Both the position numbers and the translations under genes were made by a program. Below are positions 29,525-39,869 of a stretch of DNA of 64,000 nucleotides, piece by piece. The notes beneath the pieces are model-generated. The model worked only from the letters and a program-made list of their open reading frames with translations. It was not told where the DNA came from and did no database searches. Source of the DNA: Pseudomonas viridiflava. GTDB taxonomy: Bacteria > Pseudomonadota > Gammaproteobacteria > Pseudomonadales > Pseudomonadaceae. Location: positions 434,001-498,000 of the forward strand of contig NZ_UUON01000048.1 in the NCBI RefSeq assembly GCF_900590885.1. The letters run 5' to 3'. Each line of letters starts with the position of its first letter. Position 1 is the first letter of the stretch.

Positions 29525-31630
29525 GTGAACCCGGTTATCAAAAAATTCCAGTTCGGTCAGTCGACCGTTACCCTCGAGACAGGCCGTATCGCCCGTCAAG
29601 CCTCCGGCGCAGTGCTGGTTACCGTTGATGACGACGTTACCGTACTGGTGACCGTTGTTGGCGCCAAGACCGCTGACCCAAGCAAAGGCTTCTTCCCTCT
29701 TTCCGTTCACTACCAGGAAAAGACTTACGCTGCCGGTAAGATCCCTGGCGGTTTCTTCAAGCGCGAAGGCCGTCCTTCCGAGAAAGAAACCCTGACTTCC
29801 CGACTGATCGACCGTCCGATCCGTCCGCTGTTCCCAGAAGGCTTCATGAACGAAGTGCAGGTTGTCTGCACCGTCGTTTCCACCAGCAAGAAGACCGATC
29901 CGGACGTCGCTGCGATGATCGGTACCTCGGCTGCCCTGGCCATCTCCGGCATTCCTTTCGATGGCCCGATCGGCGCCGCTCGCGTGGCTTTCCATGAAAG
30001 CACCGGCTACCTGCTCAACCCGACTTACGAGCAACTGAAAGCTTCGAGCCTGGACATGGTCGTTGCCGGTACCTCGGAAGCCGTGTTGATGGTTGAATCG
30101 GAAGCCAAAGAGCTGACCGAGGACCAGATGCTGGGCGCCGTACTGTTTGCTCACGACGAGTTCCAGGTTGTGATCAACGCCGTTAAAGAACTGGCTGCCG
30201 AAGCTGCCAAACCGACTTGGGCTTGGGCACCACAGGCCGAAGCGACCGAACTGCTGGGCGCGATCCGCTCCGAGTTCGGCACTGCCATCTCCGACGCCTA
30301 CACCATCACCGTCAAGGCCGACCGTTACGCGCGCCTGGGCGAGCTGAAGGACCAGGTTGTCGCCAAGCTGTCCGGTGAAGAAGGCCAGCCTTCTTCCAGC
30401 GAAGTCAAAGCTGCTTTCGGTGAAATCGAATACCGCACCGTTCGCGAAAACATCGTTAACGGCAAGCCGCGTATTGACGGTCGCGACACCCGCACCGTAC
30501 GCCCGCTGAACATCGAAGTCGGCGTTCTGCCGAAGACTCACGGTTCGGCGCTTTTCACCCGTGGTGAAACTCAGGCGCTGGTAGTCGCGACCCTGGGTAC
30601 TGCCCGTGACGCACAGCTGCTGGACACCCTGGAAGGCGAGAAAAAAGACCCGTTCATGCTGCACTACAACTTCCCTCCGTTCTCGGTGGGCGAGTGTGGT
30701 CGCATGGGTGGCGCTGGTCGTCGCGAAATCGGCCACGGCCGTCTGGCCCGTCGTTCGGTTCAGGCCATGCTGCCTGCTGCTGACGTGTTCCCGTACACCA
30801 TCCGTGTTGTGTCGGAAATCACCGAGTCCAACGGTTCCAGCTCCATGGCTTCCGTTTGCGGTGCTTCCCTGGCGCTGATGGACGCCGGTGTGCCGATGAA
30901 GGCGCCGGTTGCCGGTATCGCCATGGGCCTGGTTAAAGAAGGCGAGAAGTTCGCCATCCTGACCGACATCCTGGGCGACGAAGACCACCTGGGCGACATG
31001 GACTTCAAGGTAGCCGGTACCGCCAAAGGTGTTACCGCGCTGCAGATGGACATCAAGATCAAGGGCATCACCGAAGAGATCATGGAAATCGCTCTGGGCC
31101 AAGCCCTGGAAGCGCGCCTGAACATCCTCGGCCAGATGAACCAGATCATTGGTCAGTCGCGTACCGAGCTGTCGGAAAATGCTCCGACCATGATCGCGAT
31201 GAAAATCGACACCGACAAAATCCGTGATGTTATCGGTAAAGGCGGCGCGACCATCCGTGCGATCTGCGAAGAGACCAAGGCTTCGATCGACATCGAAGAC
31301 GACGGCTCGATCAAGATCTTCGGCGAAACCAAGGAAGCGGCTGAAGCAGCACGTCAGCGCGTTCTGGGTATCACCGCTGAAGCCGAGATCGGCAAGATCT
31401 ACGTCGGTAAGGTTGAGCGCATCGTCGACTTCGGCGCATTCGTCAACATCCTGCCGGGCAAGGACGGTCTGGTTCACATCTCCATGCTGAGCGATGCTCG
31501 CGTTGAGAAAGTGACCGACATTCTGAAAGAAGGCCAGGAAGTGGAAGTGCTGGTACTGGACGTGGACAACCGCGGCCGTATCAAACTGTCCATCAAGGAC
31601 GTAGCAGCAGCCAAGGCTTCGGGCGTTTAA
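29525..31630 (+). CDS. pnp: Polynucleotide phosphorylase
   Basis: 701 aa. Two RNase PH cores (about 1-215 and 310-545), an all-helical linker, then KH (about 550-615) and S1 (about 620-690) RNA-binding domains. It is the phosphorolytic 3'-5' exonuclease of the degradosome and also affects sRNA stability. The start is GTG with AAGGTAGGA upstream, giving MNPVIKKFQFGQ as in other pseudomonads. The 194-bp rpsO-pnp gap may hold the RNase III-processed leader known in E. coli; I did not resolve a clear long hairpin there. Confidence 0.98.
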   Translation: MNPVIKKFQFGQSTVTLETGRIARQASGAVLVTVDDDVTVLVTVVGAKTADPSKGFFPLSVHYQEKTYAAGKIPGGFFKREGRPSEKETLTSRLIDRPIRPLFPEGFMNEVQVVCTVVSTSKKTDPDVAAMIGTSAALAISGIPFDGPIGAARVAFHESTGYLLNPTYEQLKASSLDMVVAGTSEAVLMVESEAKELTEDQMLGAVLFAHDEFQVVINAVKELAAEAAKPTWAWAPQAEATELLGAIRSEFGTAISDAYTITVKADRYARLGELKDQVVAKLSGEEGQPSSSEVKAAFGEIEYRTVRENIVNGKPRIDGRDTRTVRPLNIEVGVLPKTHGSALFTRGETQALVVATLGTARDAQLLDTLEGEKKDPFMLHYNFPPFSVGECGRMGGAGRREIGHGRLARRSVQAMLPAADVFPYTIRVVSEITESNGSSSMASVCGASLALMDAGVPMKAPVAGIAMGLVKEGEKFAILTDILGDEDHLGDMDFKVAGTAKGVTALQMDIKIKGITEEIMEIALGQALEARLNILGQMNQIIGQSRTELSENAPTMIAMKIDTDKIRDVIGKGGATIRAICEETKASIDIEDDGSIKIFGETKEAAEAARQRVLGITAEAEIGKIYVGKVERIVDFGAFVNILPGKDGLVHISMLSDARVEKVTDILKEGQEVEVLVLDVDNRGRIKLSIKDVAAAKASGV

Positions 31631-31657
31631 TTACCCCCAGGCTGTACGCTGAAAGAG

Positions 31658-31681
31658 AGGACCCTTCGGGGTCCTTTTTTT
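31658..31681 (+). terminator. Strong terminator after pnp
   Basis: AGGACCC-TTCG-GGGTCCT stem-loop with a stable UUCG tetraloop and seven T. It ends the nusA-pnp operon. Confidence 0.95.
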
Positions 31682-31733
31682 ATGGGCGCTGGAAAGTGAA
31701 GGGAAATCAGCCATTTACCCCATGACAAAAGCC

Positions 31734-31773
31734 GCAACTTGCATGCAGGCACGATGGGGTTCATGCAAGTTGC
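31734..31773 (+). promoter_or_regulatory. Perfect 12-bp inverted repeat, likely activator site
   Basis: GCAACTTGCATG (31734-31745) and its exact complement CATGCAAGTTGC (31762-31773) are separated by 16 bp. Its centre is about 113 bp upstream of the start predicted from the sigma-54 promoter at 31840-31856, the usual place for an enhancer-binding protein. I do not recognise the motif as NtrC, CbrB or PhhR. Confidence 0.6.
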
Positions 31774-31839
31774 ACGATTCCGAAAATCTGGATAATTGTT
31801 AAGTTATTGTTTTATAAGGATTTAATTCCAGGTCGAGAC

Positions 31840-31856
31840 TTGGCACACTGCCTGCA
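31840..31856 (+). promoter_or_regulatory. Candidate sigma-54 promoter of the BON-domain gene
   Basis: TTGGCAC-N7-TGCA: GG at 31842-31843 and GC at 31854-31855 with exactly 10 bp between them, and 13-14 matches to the RpoN -24/-12 consensus. Start predicted near 31867, giving a leader of about 60 nt. Confidence 0.65.
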
Positions 31857-31926
31857 ATATCCCTGTTAACGCTGCAGCATCAAGGTTCACACACTGCAGA
31901 CTTTTAATAAAACAGGAGTTACTCGT

Positions 31927-32547
31927 ATGAAGAAGTTCGCTCTCGCTACTGCTACCGCTCTGACCCTGGCCATGGGTGCTAACGTGGCCTTTGCACAGAC
32001 TTCCCAAGCTCCAATGACCCTGGCGGCCGGTGAAGTGACCAAGGCTAAAGAATCAACTTCGGATACTTGGATCACCACCAAAGTTAAAGCTGATCTGCTG
32101 ACCGAGAAAGGCATTCCAGGCGGCGACATCAAGGTTGAAACCAACAAAGGCGTGGTTTCCCTGTCCTCCACCGTTGCCATCTCTGATGCGCAAAAAGCTA
32201 CCGCTGTAGCGATCACCAAGAAAATCAAAGGTGTTACCGCAGTTTCGGCTGACGGCCTGATGGCTGGCGGCGCTACTAAAGCTGACAACGTCGACAAAAC
32301 CAAAAGCGCAGCTGCCGGCGCTAAAGAGTCCACTTCCGATACCTGGATCACCACCAAAGTGAAGGCTGATCTGGTCACCGAGAAAGGCATTCCTGGTACC
32401 GACATCAAAGTCGAAACCAACAAAGGTGTAGTTTCCCTGTCGTCGACCACCGCAGTGACCGAAGCGCAGAAAACTACCGCGGTGAACATCACCAAGAAGA
32501 TCAAAGGCGTTAAAGCTGTATCGGCCGATGGCCTGAAAGCAGAGTAA
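31927..32547 (+). CDS. Periplasmic protein with two near-identical BON domains
   Basis: 206 aa. A cleavable signal peptide (1-23, ending ANVAFA) is followed by two BON domains, residues 41-111 and 133-203, that are 62/71 identical to each other, joined by a 21-residue Ala/Lys/Asp linker. BON domains occur in OsmY, HlyD-adjacent and secretin proteins and bind phospholipid or other envelope surfaces. The position after pnp matches PA4739. An AGGAG ribosome site precedes the ATG. The upstream DNA carries a sigma-54-like promoter and a perfect inverted repeat, so it is probably stress- or nutrient-regulated. OsmY-like chaperone function is an analogy, not shown. Confidence 0.9.
   Translation: MKKFALATATALTLAMGANVAFAQTSQAPMTLAAGEVTKAKESTSDTWITTKVKADLLTEKGIPGGDIKVETNKGVVSLSSTVAISDAQKATAVAITKKIKGVTAVSADGLMAGGATKADNVDKTKSAAAGAKESTSDTWITTKVKADLVTEKGIPGTDIKVETNKGVVSLSSTTAVTEAQKTTAVNITKKIKGVKAVSADGLKAE
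32047..32535 (+). repeat. Internal gene duplication: two 213-bp BON units
   Basis: Unit 1 spans 32047-32259 and unit 2 spans 32323-32535; each encodes 71 residues beginning KESTSDTWITTKVKADL. The DNA is also highly similar but differs at many third positions, so the duplication is not brand new. Confidence 0.9.
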
Positions 32548-32655
32548 CGCTTAATGGTTCGACTGAACTGGACAGCGGCGGCTTAGGGTGAGTTAGATAT
32601 CCACCCGACGCACCTCTGAGGAGTTCATGCGACCGACCACACGGATGTGGTCATT

Positions 32656-32689
32656 ACAGGCCCTGGCACTTGTGTCAGGGCCTGTTCTA
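32656..32689 (+). terminator. Terminator after the BON-domain gene
   Basis: ACAGGCCCTG and CAGGGCCTGT arms with a 10-nt loop, followed by TCTATTG. A smaller GACCAC/GTGGTC hairpin lies just upstream. Confidence 0.75.
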
Positions 32690-32729
32690 TTGTGGGCTTG
32701 GATATGCAGTCGACAAGTCGACAATGAGC

Positions 32730-32824
32730 AAATGTGGGAGGGGGCTTGCCCCCGATAGCAGTGTGTCAGTTGAAATCTGCTCAACTGACCCACCGCCATC
32801 GGGGGCAAGCCCCCTCCCACATTT
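32730..32824. repeat. REP doublet (REPIN) of P. fluorescens type
   Basis: Two 27-bp units in opposite orientation, 32730-32756 and 32798-32824, are exact reverse complements. Each contains GTGGGAGGGGGCTTGCCCCC, a palindromic REP core. The 41 bp between them hold a further inverted repeat GTCAGTTGA/TCAACTGAC (32765-32789). Such doublets are thought to be moved by RAYT transposases; none is encoded here. It sits between two convergent genes, where insertion is harmless. Confidence 0.93.
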
Positions 32825-32844
32825 GGATCTGTGTTGGTTATGGA

Positions 32845-35778
32845 CTACTCGGCATCCAGATGCATCGGTGTTACCACTCGACCATCTTTCTCCGCCTGCC
32901 CCAGGTTGGCATCAATGAAGTACACCCGGTCGTCTTCCAGCTGCCCCTTGTCCACCAGGTAGTCCTTGATGGTGCTGGCGCGGTCCTGGCCCAGCTGACG
33001 CAACAGCACGTCACTGCCACTCCAGAACTTGATCACACCGTCGCGCAGTTTCGCGGTCCGGTCATCGTCGCTCAGGTTTTTCCATTCGGCCGGAGGTTGC
33101 TGTTTCAGGCGGGTACGGTAGATGCCTTCGAGCAATGGCGCTTTTTCCTTCTCGGGTACCGCCAGCAACGAAGCCTGCGCCGGCACCTTGTCGCCACGGC
33201 GCTGAAGGATCTTGTAGTAGTTGTACTGGTATTCACGTTCCAGGCGTTCTGCAGCCAGGAATGGTCCGTCGCTGCTGGCCGCCGCCGTGCCTTCGATTTC
33301 CAGGCGCAGGGTAGGGCGTTCCTTGAGGGCGTTGGCCAAGGTGTTCAGGGCGCCTTCGGCATCCTTGCTCAACTCACTTGAGCCGGCTGCGAACGACACA
33401 TTACCCAGGTCCTCCGCGCCCCCGCCGGTCACCAGCCCGCCGATAAACTTGAACGGCGCCGTCGCCGCGCGTACCACCAGGTTACGCAGGGTCTGCCACA
33501 CAATCGGCATCACGCTGAATTGAGGGTTGTTCAAATCACCGGTTACCGGCAGCTCGATGGAGATCTTGCCGTCGGTGTCCTTGAGCAAGGCAATTGCCAG
33601 GCGAATCGGCAGGTCCACGGCATCGGCGCTGTCGACCTTCTCACCCAGTTGCAGCTGCTCGACCACCACTTTGTTTTCGGCCTTCAGCTGGCCCTTGGTG
33701 ATCACGTAGTGCAGGTCGAGGTTGAGCCGGCCCTTGCGGATGCGAAAGCCCGCGAACTTGCCGGAGTACGGCGTCAGTGTGGTCAGCTCGACACGCTTGA
33801 AGCTGGTGGCGATATCCAGCGCCGCCATCGGGTCAAACGGATTCACGCTGCCTTTGATGGTGACCGGTGCGTAACGGTCCACCTTGCCTTTGATGTCGAC
33901 CGTGGCCGGTTTGGCCTGGCGGCTGTCGATGGTGCCGATCTGCCCGTTGAGCTGTTGGATGGCCGTGGCGAAGTTGGGCGTGAGGCTGAAGTCGGCGAAG
34001 TTGGCCGAGCCGTCGTTGATCGCGATCTGGCCGATATGAATGCCCAGGGGTTTGTCTTTGCTGGCTGCAGGTTTGGCGGCGGATTTAGTGCCACTGTCGG
34101 CCGGCTGCGGAATCAGCAAGTCGTCGACGTTGGTGGTGCGGTCATCGTTGATCATGAAGCGTGCATACGGCTGCAGCAGGTTGACCTTGTCGATCGACAG
34201 GCTGTCACCGTGCTGGTAGTTCACGCCTTCCAGCACCAGGCGCTGCCACTTGAGGAAGTCACGTGTCTTGAGCGTGTCGAGGGTGTGCAACTGGTCCACT
34301 TGGGCCCGGCCTGTCACCTGGAGCTTCAGAGGGTCAGTGCTTTTCAGGTTCACATCAAGGTTGCTGCCGAGCATGCCGCTGCGCAGTTCCAGGCGGATAA
34401 ACGGGCTGATGTAGGCCTGCGCGACCCGCAGGTCGATATCCTGGGTGTTTACTTTCAGCTTGGCGCTGACCGGGTTGAGGTTGACCTCGCCGGTCGCCTG
34501 GATCTTGCCTTGCTTGCCCAGGCCGGAATCGACCTTGAGGGTGAAGGGGCTCTGGTTGAGGCTGTCGAAGTTCTGCATGTCGACGTTCAGCGGGCCCAGC
34601 TCCAGCGCGACGGCCGGCTTGACCGCGCGGTCGGCCAAGTGCACCTGATAATTGCGCAGTTGCACATCCTTGAGCAGCACTTGCCAGGGCTTGCTCGGTG
34701 CTGCGGGCGCAGGTTTTGGCGAGTCGGCAGTGGCGGGAGCGCTGGCCGGCTCCGGCGTCTTGGACGGCTTGCTCGGTTGGCTGGCGAACAGTTTCTGCCA
34801 GTCGAGCTGGCCGTCGGCCTCACGGGCTGCCCAGGTTTCCAGTTTGTTGCTGCGGATCTTGCCGACCACCACCTGCTGCTTGGCTAGGTCGACGGTGGTT
34901 TCACTCACGTCCAGGCGTTCCAGGCGCACCAGTGGGCGGCCATCCGGCGCCTTGATGGCGAAGGGCGCGATGCTGGCGGCGGTGTTGGTCAGGTTCAGTT
35001 CGGTTTCTTTGGCCAGGCTGAATTTGTACTCGGTGCTGAAGTTGAGCACACCGTCCTCAAGCACCAGCGGCACCGCGTCACGCACATAGGGCCACCAGGC
35101 TTTCATCTTGCCGCCGGTGACTTTCAGGGTGCCTTCGGAGGTGATCGGCACCAGGCTGAAGTTGCCTTTCCAGTCGATCTGGCCGCCTTCGGGGCCGGCG
35201 GCCACCAAGGTCATGTCGGCGTTGTCTTCGGGCAAGGTGCTGAGGTTTTTCAGCTCGAAGTCGAGTTTGTCGTAGAGGAACTCGATGGGCTCGCTGGGGC
35301 GCAGGTCCTGGAAGTGCACGTAGCCGCTGGCCAGCTTGATGCTGTCGATACGCAGCGGGAAGGGCTTGGCATCGGGATCGGCCGGGGTTGGCTCGCTCGG
35401 TGGCAGCTTGAACAGTTGCGCCAGGTTCAGCTGGCCGGACTTGTCGAACAGCAGCTCGGTCTTGGGCTGGTCCAGTTGTACGTCCGCCAAGTGCAGGGCG
35501 CGGGTCCACAGACTGTCGATCTGCAAGTTGGCATAGAGGCGCTCGAAACCCACCTGCTCCTTGCCCGGCTCGCCGACCTTCAGGCCCCACACGGTGAGTT
35601 CCAGGCTGAACGGGTTGAGTTCGATGCGCTCGATCCGTGCCGGCACCGTCGCGTAATTGGCCAGTTGTTGGTTGGCAATGCGAACGGCAATGCCCGGCAA
35701 AATCAAAAAGCCCAGCAAGCTGTACAGGGCCAGGGCAGTCAACACGGCGCCAGCGGCGCGGATCAATCCTTTGGGCAT
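32845..35778 (-). CDS. DUF748 (AsmA-like) envelope protein
   Basis: 977 aa. A single N-terminal membrane segment (about 6-30) is followed by a very long region of repeated beta-strand character (KVEG/ELNL/DVNLKS-type patterns, residues 40-800) typical of DUF748/AsmA proteins. A C-terminal segment (about 810-960) resembles the OmpA-like peptidoglycan-binding fold (NVSFAAGSSELSKDAEGALNTLA). Two Ala/Pro-rich linkers occur (about 330-360 and 560-575). AsmA-clan proteins are proposed to bridge the inner and outer membranes and carry phospholipids. PA4735 occupies this place in PAO1. The exact function is unknown. The ATG has no strong ribosome site. Confidence 0.85.
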   Translation of the reverse strand: MPKGLIRAAGAVLTALALYSLLGFLILPGIAVRIANQQLANYATVPARIERIELNPFSLELTVWGLKVGEPGKEQVGFERLYANLQIDSLWTRALHLADVQLDQPKTELLFDKSGQLNLAQLFKLPPSEPTPADPDAKPFPLRIDSIKLASGYVHFQDLRPSEPIEFLYDKLDFELKNLSTLPEDNADMTLVAAGPEGGQIDWKGNFSLVPITSEGTLKVTGGKMKAWWPYVRDAVPLVLEDGVLNFSTEYKFSLAKETELNLTNTAASIAPFAIKAPDGRPLVRLERLDVSETTVDLAKQQVVVGKIRSNKLETWAAREADGQLDWQKLFASQPSKPSKTPEPASAPATADSPKPAPAAPSKPWQVLLKDVQLRNYQVHLADRAVKPAVALELGPLNVDMQNFDSLNQSPFTLKVDSGLGKQGKIQATGEVNLNPVSAKLKVNTQDIDLRVAQAYISPFIRLELRSGMLGSNLDVNLKSTDPLKLQVTGRAQVDQLHTLDTLKTRDFLKWQRLVLEGVNYQHGDSLSIDKVNLLQPYARFMINDDRTTNVDDLLIPQPADSGTKSAAKPAASKDKPLGIHIGQIAINDGSANFADFSLTPNFATAIQQLNGQIGTIDSRQAKPATVDIKGKVDRYAPVTIKGSVNPFDPMAALDIATSFKRVELTTLTPYSGKFAGFRIRKGRLNLDLHYVITKGQLKAENKVVVEQLQLGEKVDSADAVDLPIRLAIALLKDTDGKISIELPVTGDLNNPQFSVMPIVWQTLRNLVVRAATAPFKFIGGLVTGGGAEDLGNVSFAAGSSELSKDAEGALNTLANALKERPTLRLEIEGTAAASSDGPFLAAERLEREYQYNYYKILQRRGDKVPAQASLLAVPEKEKAPLLEGIYRTRLKQQPPAEWKNLSDDDRTAKLRDGVIKFWSGSDVLLRQLGQDRASTIKDYLVDKGQLEDDRVYFIDANLGQAEKDGRVVTPMHLDAE

Positions 35779-35865
35779 GGGGCGGCGCCATCTATGTCAA
35801 ACAGGAGTGCCTTGGAGTATGGCACGGGTTTTCGGTTCCGAAGAGCGGGGCCTTTGGGAAGCGTC

Positions 35866-36882
35866 CTACAGCTGGAGTATCAGGGTTTTCAGCGGAGGCT
35901 GTTGATCGAGCGAAGGAAAGTCGGCGCCGGGCGTCATGATTTTCCAGTCGCGGACCGGGCGTCCGGCTTTCTCGGCACAGCGCAACACTTGTTCACGCCA
36001 TTCATCCATGCTGACTTTTGCCAGGTTGTTGCAGCAGATCAGCACGCCATTGTCGGCGGTGGCGAGCAGCGCAGGCTTGAGCAGGCTCTGGTAGTCGCGC
36101 AGCAGGTCGACGGTGCCAAAGGCGCTCTTGGCCCAGGCCGGCGGGTCGAGTAACACCAGGTCATATTGACGCTGCTCCAGGCGCGGATAACTCGGCAGCT
36201 TCTGGCCGCGACGCTGGGTGATGGGCAGGCCGGCCAGTTGGCGAATCGCCGGGAAATAATCGGATTGCACAAACTCCATGGTGGGCAGCTGTGGATTGAG
36301 CACGCCGTTCTCACGCCCCACCGCCAGGTTGCCCTCGGCGAAGTCCAGGTTGCACACCTCACGCGCGCCACCCGCCGCAGCGCTGAGGCCCACGCCACAG
36401 GTGTAGGCGAACAGGTTGAGCACGCTTTTGCCAGCGCTGTGTTCCTTGACCCAGCCACGGGTGTTGCGCAGGTCGAGGAACAGCAGCGGGTCCTGCCCGG
36501 CATGCCGCCCGCGCACGCGGTAATTGAGGCCCCATTCGTGGCCCATCAGGTCTTCCAGCGCGGCGGGTTCGGCGCGGTACACCGTGTCTTCGCGGTCGAT
36601 GCGCGAGTTGCCACGGGCGCGGTCGTTGTACACCAGCAGCAATTCCAGGCCCAGGAACTGGTTGACCTGTTGATGCAGCTCCAGCAGGTCGGCGCTTTCC
36701 AGGCTCTGGTGGAAGCTCTGCACCAGCAGTTGCGGGCCGTAGCGGTCGATAGTCAGGCCGCCGGCGCCTTCCTGGCTGCCGTGGAACAGCCGATAGCAAT
36801 CGGTGCCCTGGGCGTGCAGCGTGTTGATCAGGTCTTGGCGTTGATCGAGGGCGGCGCGCAGCGCCTGATTCAGGGAAGACAT
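35866..36882 (-). CDS. Class I SAM-dependent methyltransferase, RlmI/RlmK-like
   Basis: 338 aa, Methyltrans_SAM family. The N-terminal part (YRLFHGSQEGAGGLTIDRYG) resembles a degenerate PUA/EEHEE domain; the SAM motif is VLNLFAYTCGVGLSAAAGGA and the catalytic-type motif is VLLDPPAWAKS. Relatives such as RlmI and the C-terminal half of RlmL methylate 23S rRNA bases. Substrate not determinable from the sequence. I start at MSSLNQALRAAL; an extra 11 codons are open upstream. It is followed after 57 bp on the same strand by a DUF2236 gene upstream of it in the leftward direction, possibly one transcription unit. Confidence 0.85.
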   Translation of the reverse strand: MSSLNQALRAALDQRQDLINTLHAQGTDCYRLFHGSQEGAGGLTIDRYGPQLLVQSFHQSLESADLLELHQQVNQFLGLELLLVYNDRARGNSRIDREDTVYRAEPAALEDLMGHEWGLNYRVRGRHAGQDPLLFLDLRNTRGWVKEHSAGKSVLNLFAYTCGVGLSAAAGGAREVCNLDFAEGNLAVGRENGVLNPQLPTMEFVQSDYFPAIRQLAGLPITQRRGQKLPSYPRLEQRQYDLVLLDPPAWAKSAFGTVDLLRDYQSLLKPALLATADNGVLICCNNLAKVSMDEWREQVLRCAEKAGRPVRDWKIMTPGADFPSLDQQPPLKTLILQL

Positions 36883-36939
36883 GGAGCGCGCCTTGGTGGG
36901 TAAAAGGGGGCGCAAAGTTTAACAGCTATGGGCCGCCGC

Positions 36940-37809
36940 CTACATCAACCCCATCCGCCGGTGCGCGCGTTGCACCGAACCATTGCGCATCGCCCAACGC
37001 AGCAGTGGCGCGCTGCGCTTGACCGCCGCGCGGATCATCTGGCGCTGCAACGGGCTCTGGTGCTGATCGAGCATGTCGCTTGCCCAGGCCGGCAGCAGGT
37101 CGATCCCGGCCTGCATCATCAAGGCGCCAAACGGTTTGGCCAGATGGCTGGGGGCGGGCGCGTACAGTAGCAGGCGCAGTACTTCGCGGCTGCGCTCGTC
37201 GCACAGCAGTTGCGGGCGGATACCTACCAGATAATCCGAAACGTCCTGCCGCGAGCGTGGCACCTCCCGCGCACCCAGGCGCTCGGCGACCAAGGCGATT
37301 TCACTGTAGTAGCGATCCTGGTCGCGCCCCGACAGATGCGGGTTGCGATAGCGCAAATGCGCCGCGAGGAAACTGCTTACCTCGGCCACATGCACCCAGG
37401 TCAGCAAATCCGGATCGCTGGCCGCATAGGGGCGCCCATCCGGTGCATGCCCCACCACCTGCAGGTGAATGGTGCGCACTTTTTCGATCAGCCACTCGGC
37501 GTCCTTGCGCGAGCCGAAGGTGGTGCCGGAAATGAACTGCGAGGTGCGCCGCAGGCGCCCGAGCATGTCCTGGCGAAAATTCGAATGGTCCCACACGCCC
37601 GCCAGCGCCAAGGGATGCAAGGCTTGCAGGAGCAAGGCGCTGATGCCGCCGATCAACATGCTGCTGAAGTCGCCATGCACCTGCCAACTGATCGAGTCCG
37701 GCCCGAACAGGCCTGGGTCGCCCTTGGGATTTTCCAGGTCCAGTTGCCCCAGTGACAAACCGGTCAGGCTCATCAACTGGGTTTCGATACGGCTGCGGAT
37801 GAATTCCAT
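36940..37809 (-). CDS. DUF2236 / MpaB-type oxygenase domain protein
   Basis: 289 aa. The family block GDFSSMLIGGISALLLQALHPLALAGVWDHSNF, with its conserved HP and DHS, lies near residues 46-78, followed by an R-rich GRLRRTSQF and TWVHVAEVSSFL. The family includes latex-clearing rubber oxygenase and fungal MpaB, where it is linked to heme or metal oxygen chemistry. No signal peptide. Substrate unknown. I start at MEFIRSRIE, since the longer upstream frame overlaps acs and is proline/arginine-rich without family similarity. It lies 17 bp downstream of acs and may be co-transcribed with it. Confidence 0.8.
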   Translation of the reverse strand: MEFIRSRIETQLMSLTGLSLGQLDLENPKGDPGLFGPDSISWQVHGDFSSMLIGGISALLLQALHPLALAGVWDHSNFRQDMLGRLRRTSQFISGTTFGSRKDAEWLIEKVRTIHLQVVGHAPDGRPYAASDPDLLTWVHVAEVSSFLAAHLRYRNPHLSGRDQDRYYSEIALVAERLGAREVPRSRQDVSDYLVGIRPQLLCDERSREVLRLLLYAPAPSHLAKPFGALMMQAGIDLLPAWASDMLDQHQSPLQRQMIRAAVKRSAPLLRWAMRNGSVQRAHRRMGLM

Positions 37810-37826
37810 GGCGACTTGAGGGGTTC

Positions 37827-39764
<1,938 letters not shown>

Positions 39765-39827
39765 GAGCGGTCCTTATTCTTGTTTTCGGGACAAGTCATA
39801 AAGATGCACGCTGCGGGGGGAGGGTTC

Positions 39828-39857
39828 AAGGCCAACGTCCAAACGGACGTTGGCCTT
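39828..39857. terminator. 13-bp hairpin between pgi and acs
   Basis: AAGGCCAACGTCC pairs exactly with GGACGTTGGCCTT around an AAAC loop. It lies 12 bp after the pgi stop codon. No T run follows on the minus strand, so it may act as a transcript-stabilising hairpin rather than a strong terminator. Confidence 0.55.
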
Positions 39858-39869
39858 GGTGTACCTGGA

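Noticed and set aside
31641..31740. AlgU (sigma-22) promoter before the BON-domain gene
   Set aside because: No GAACTT-N16/17-TCTGA pair was found; the sigma-54 element is the better match.
32734..33381. A 215-codon plus-strand frame starting in the REP doublet
   Set aside because: It begins inside the repeat and continues antisense to the DUF748 gene.
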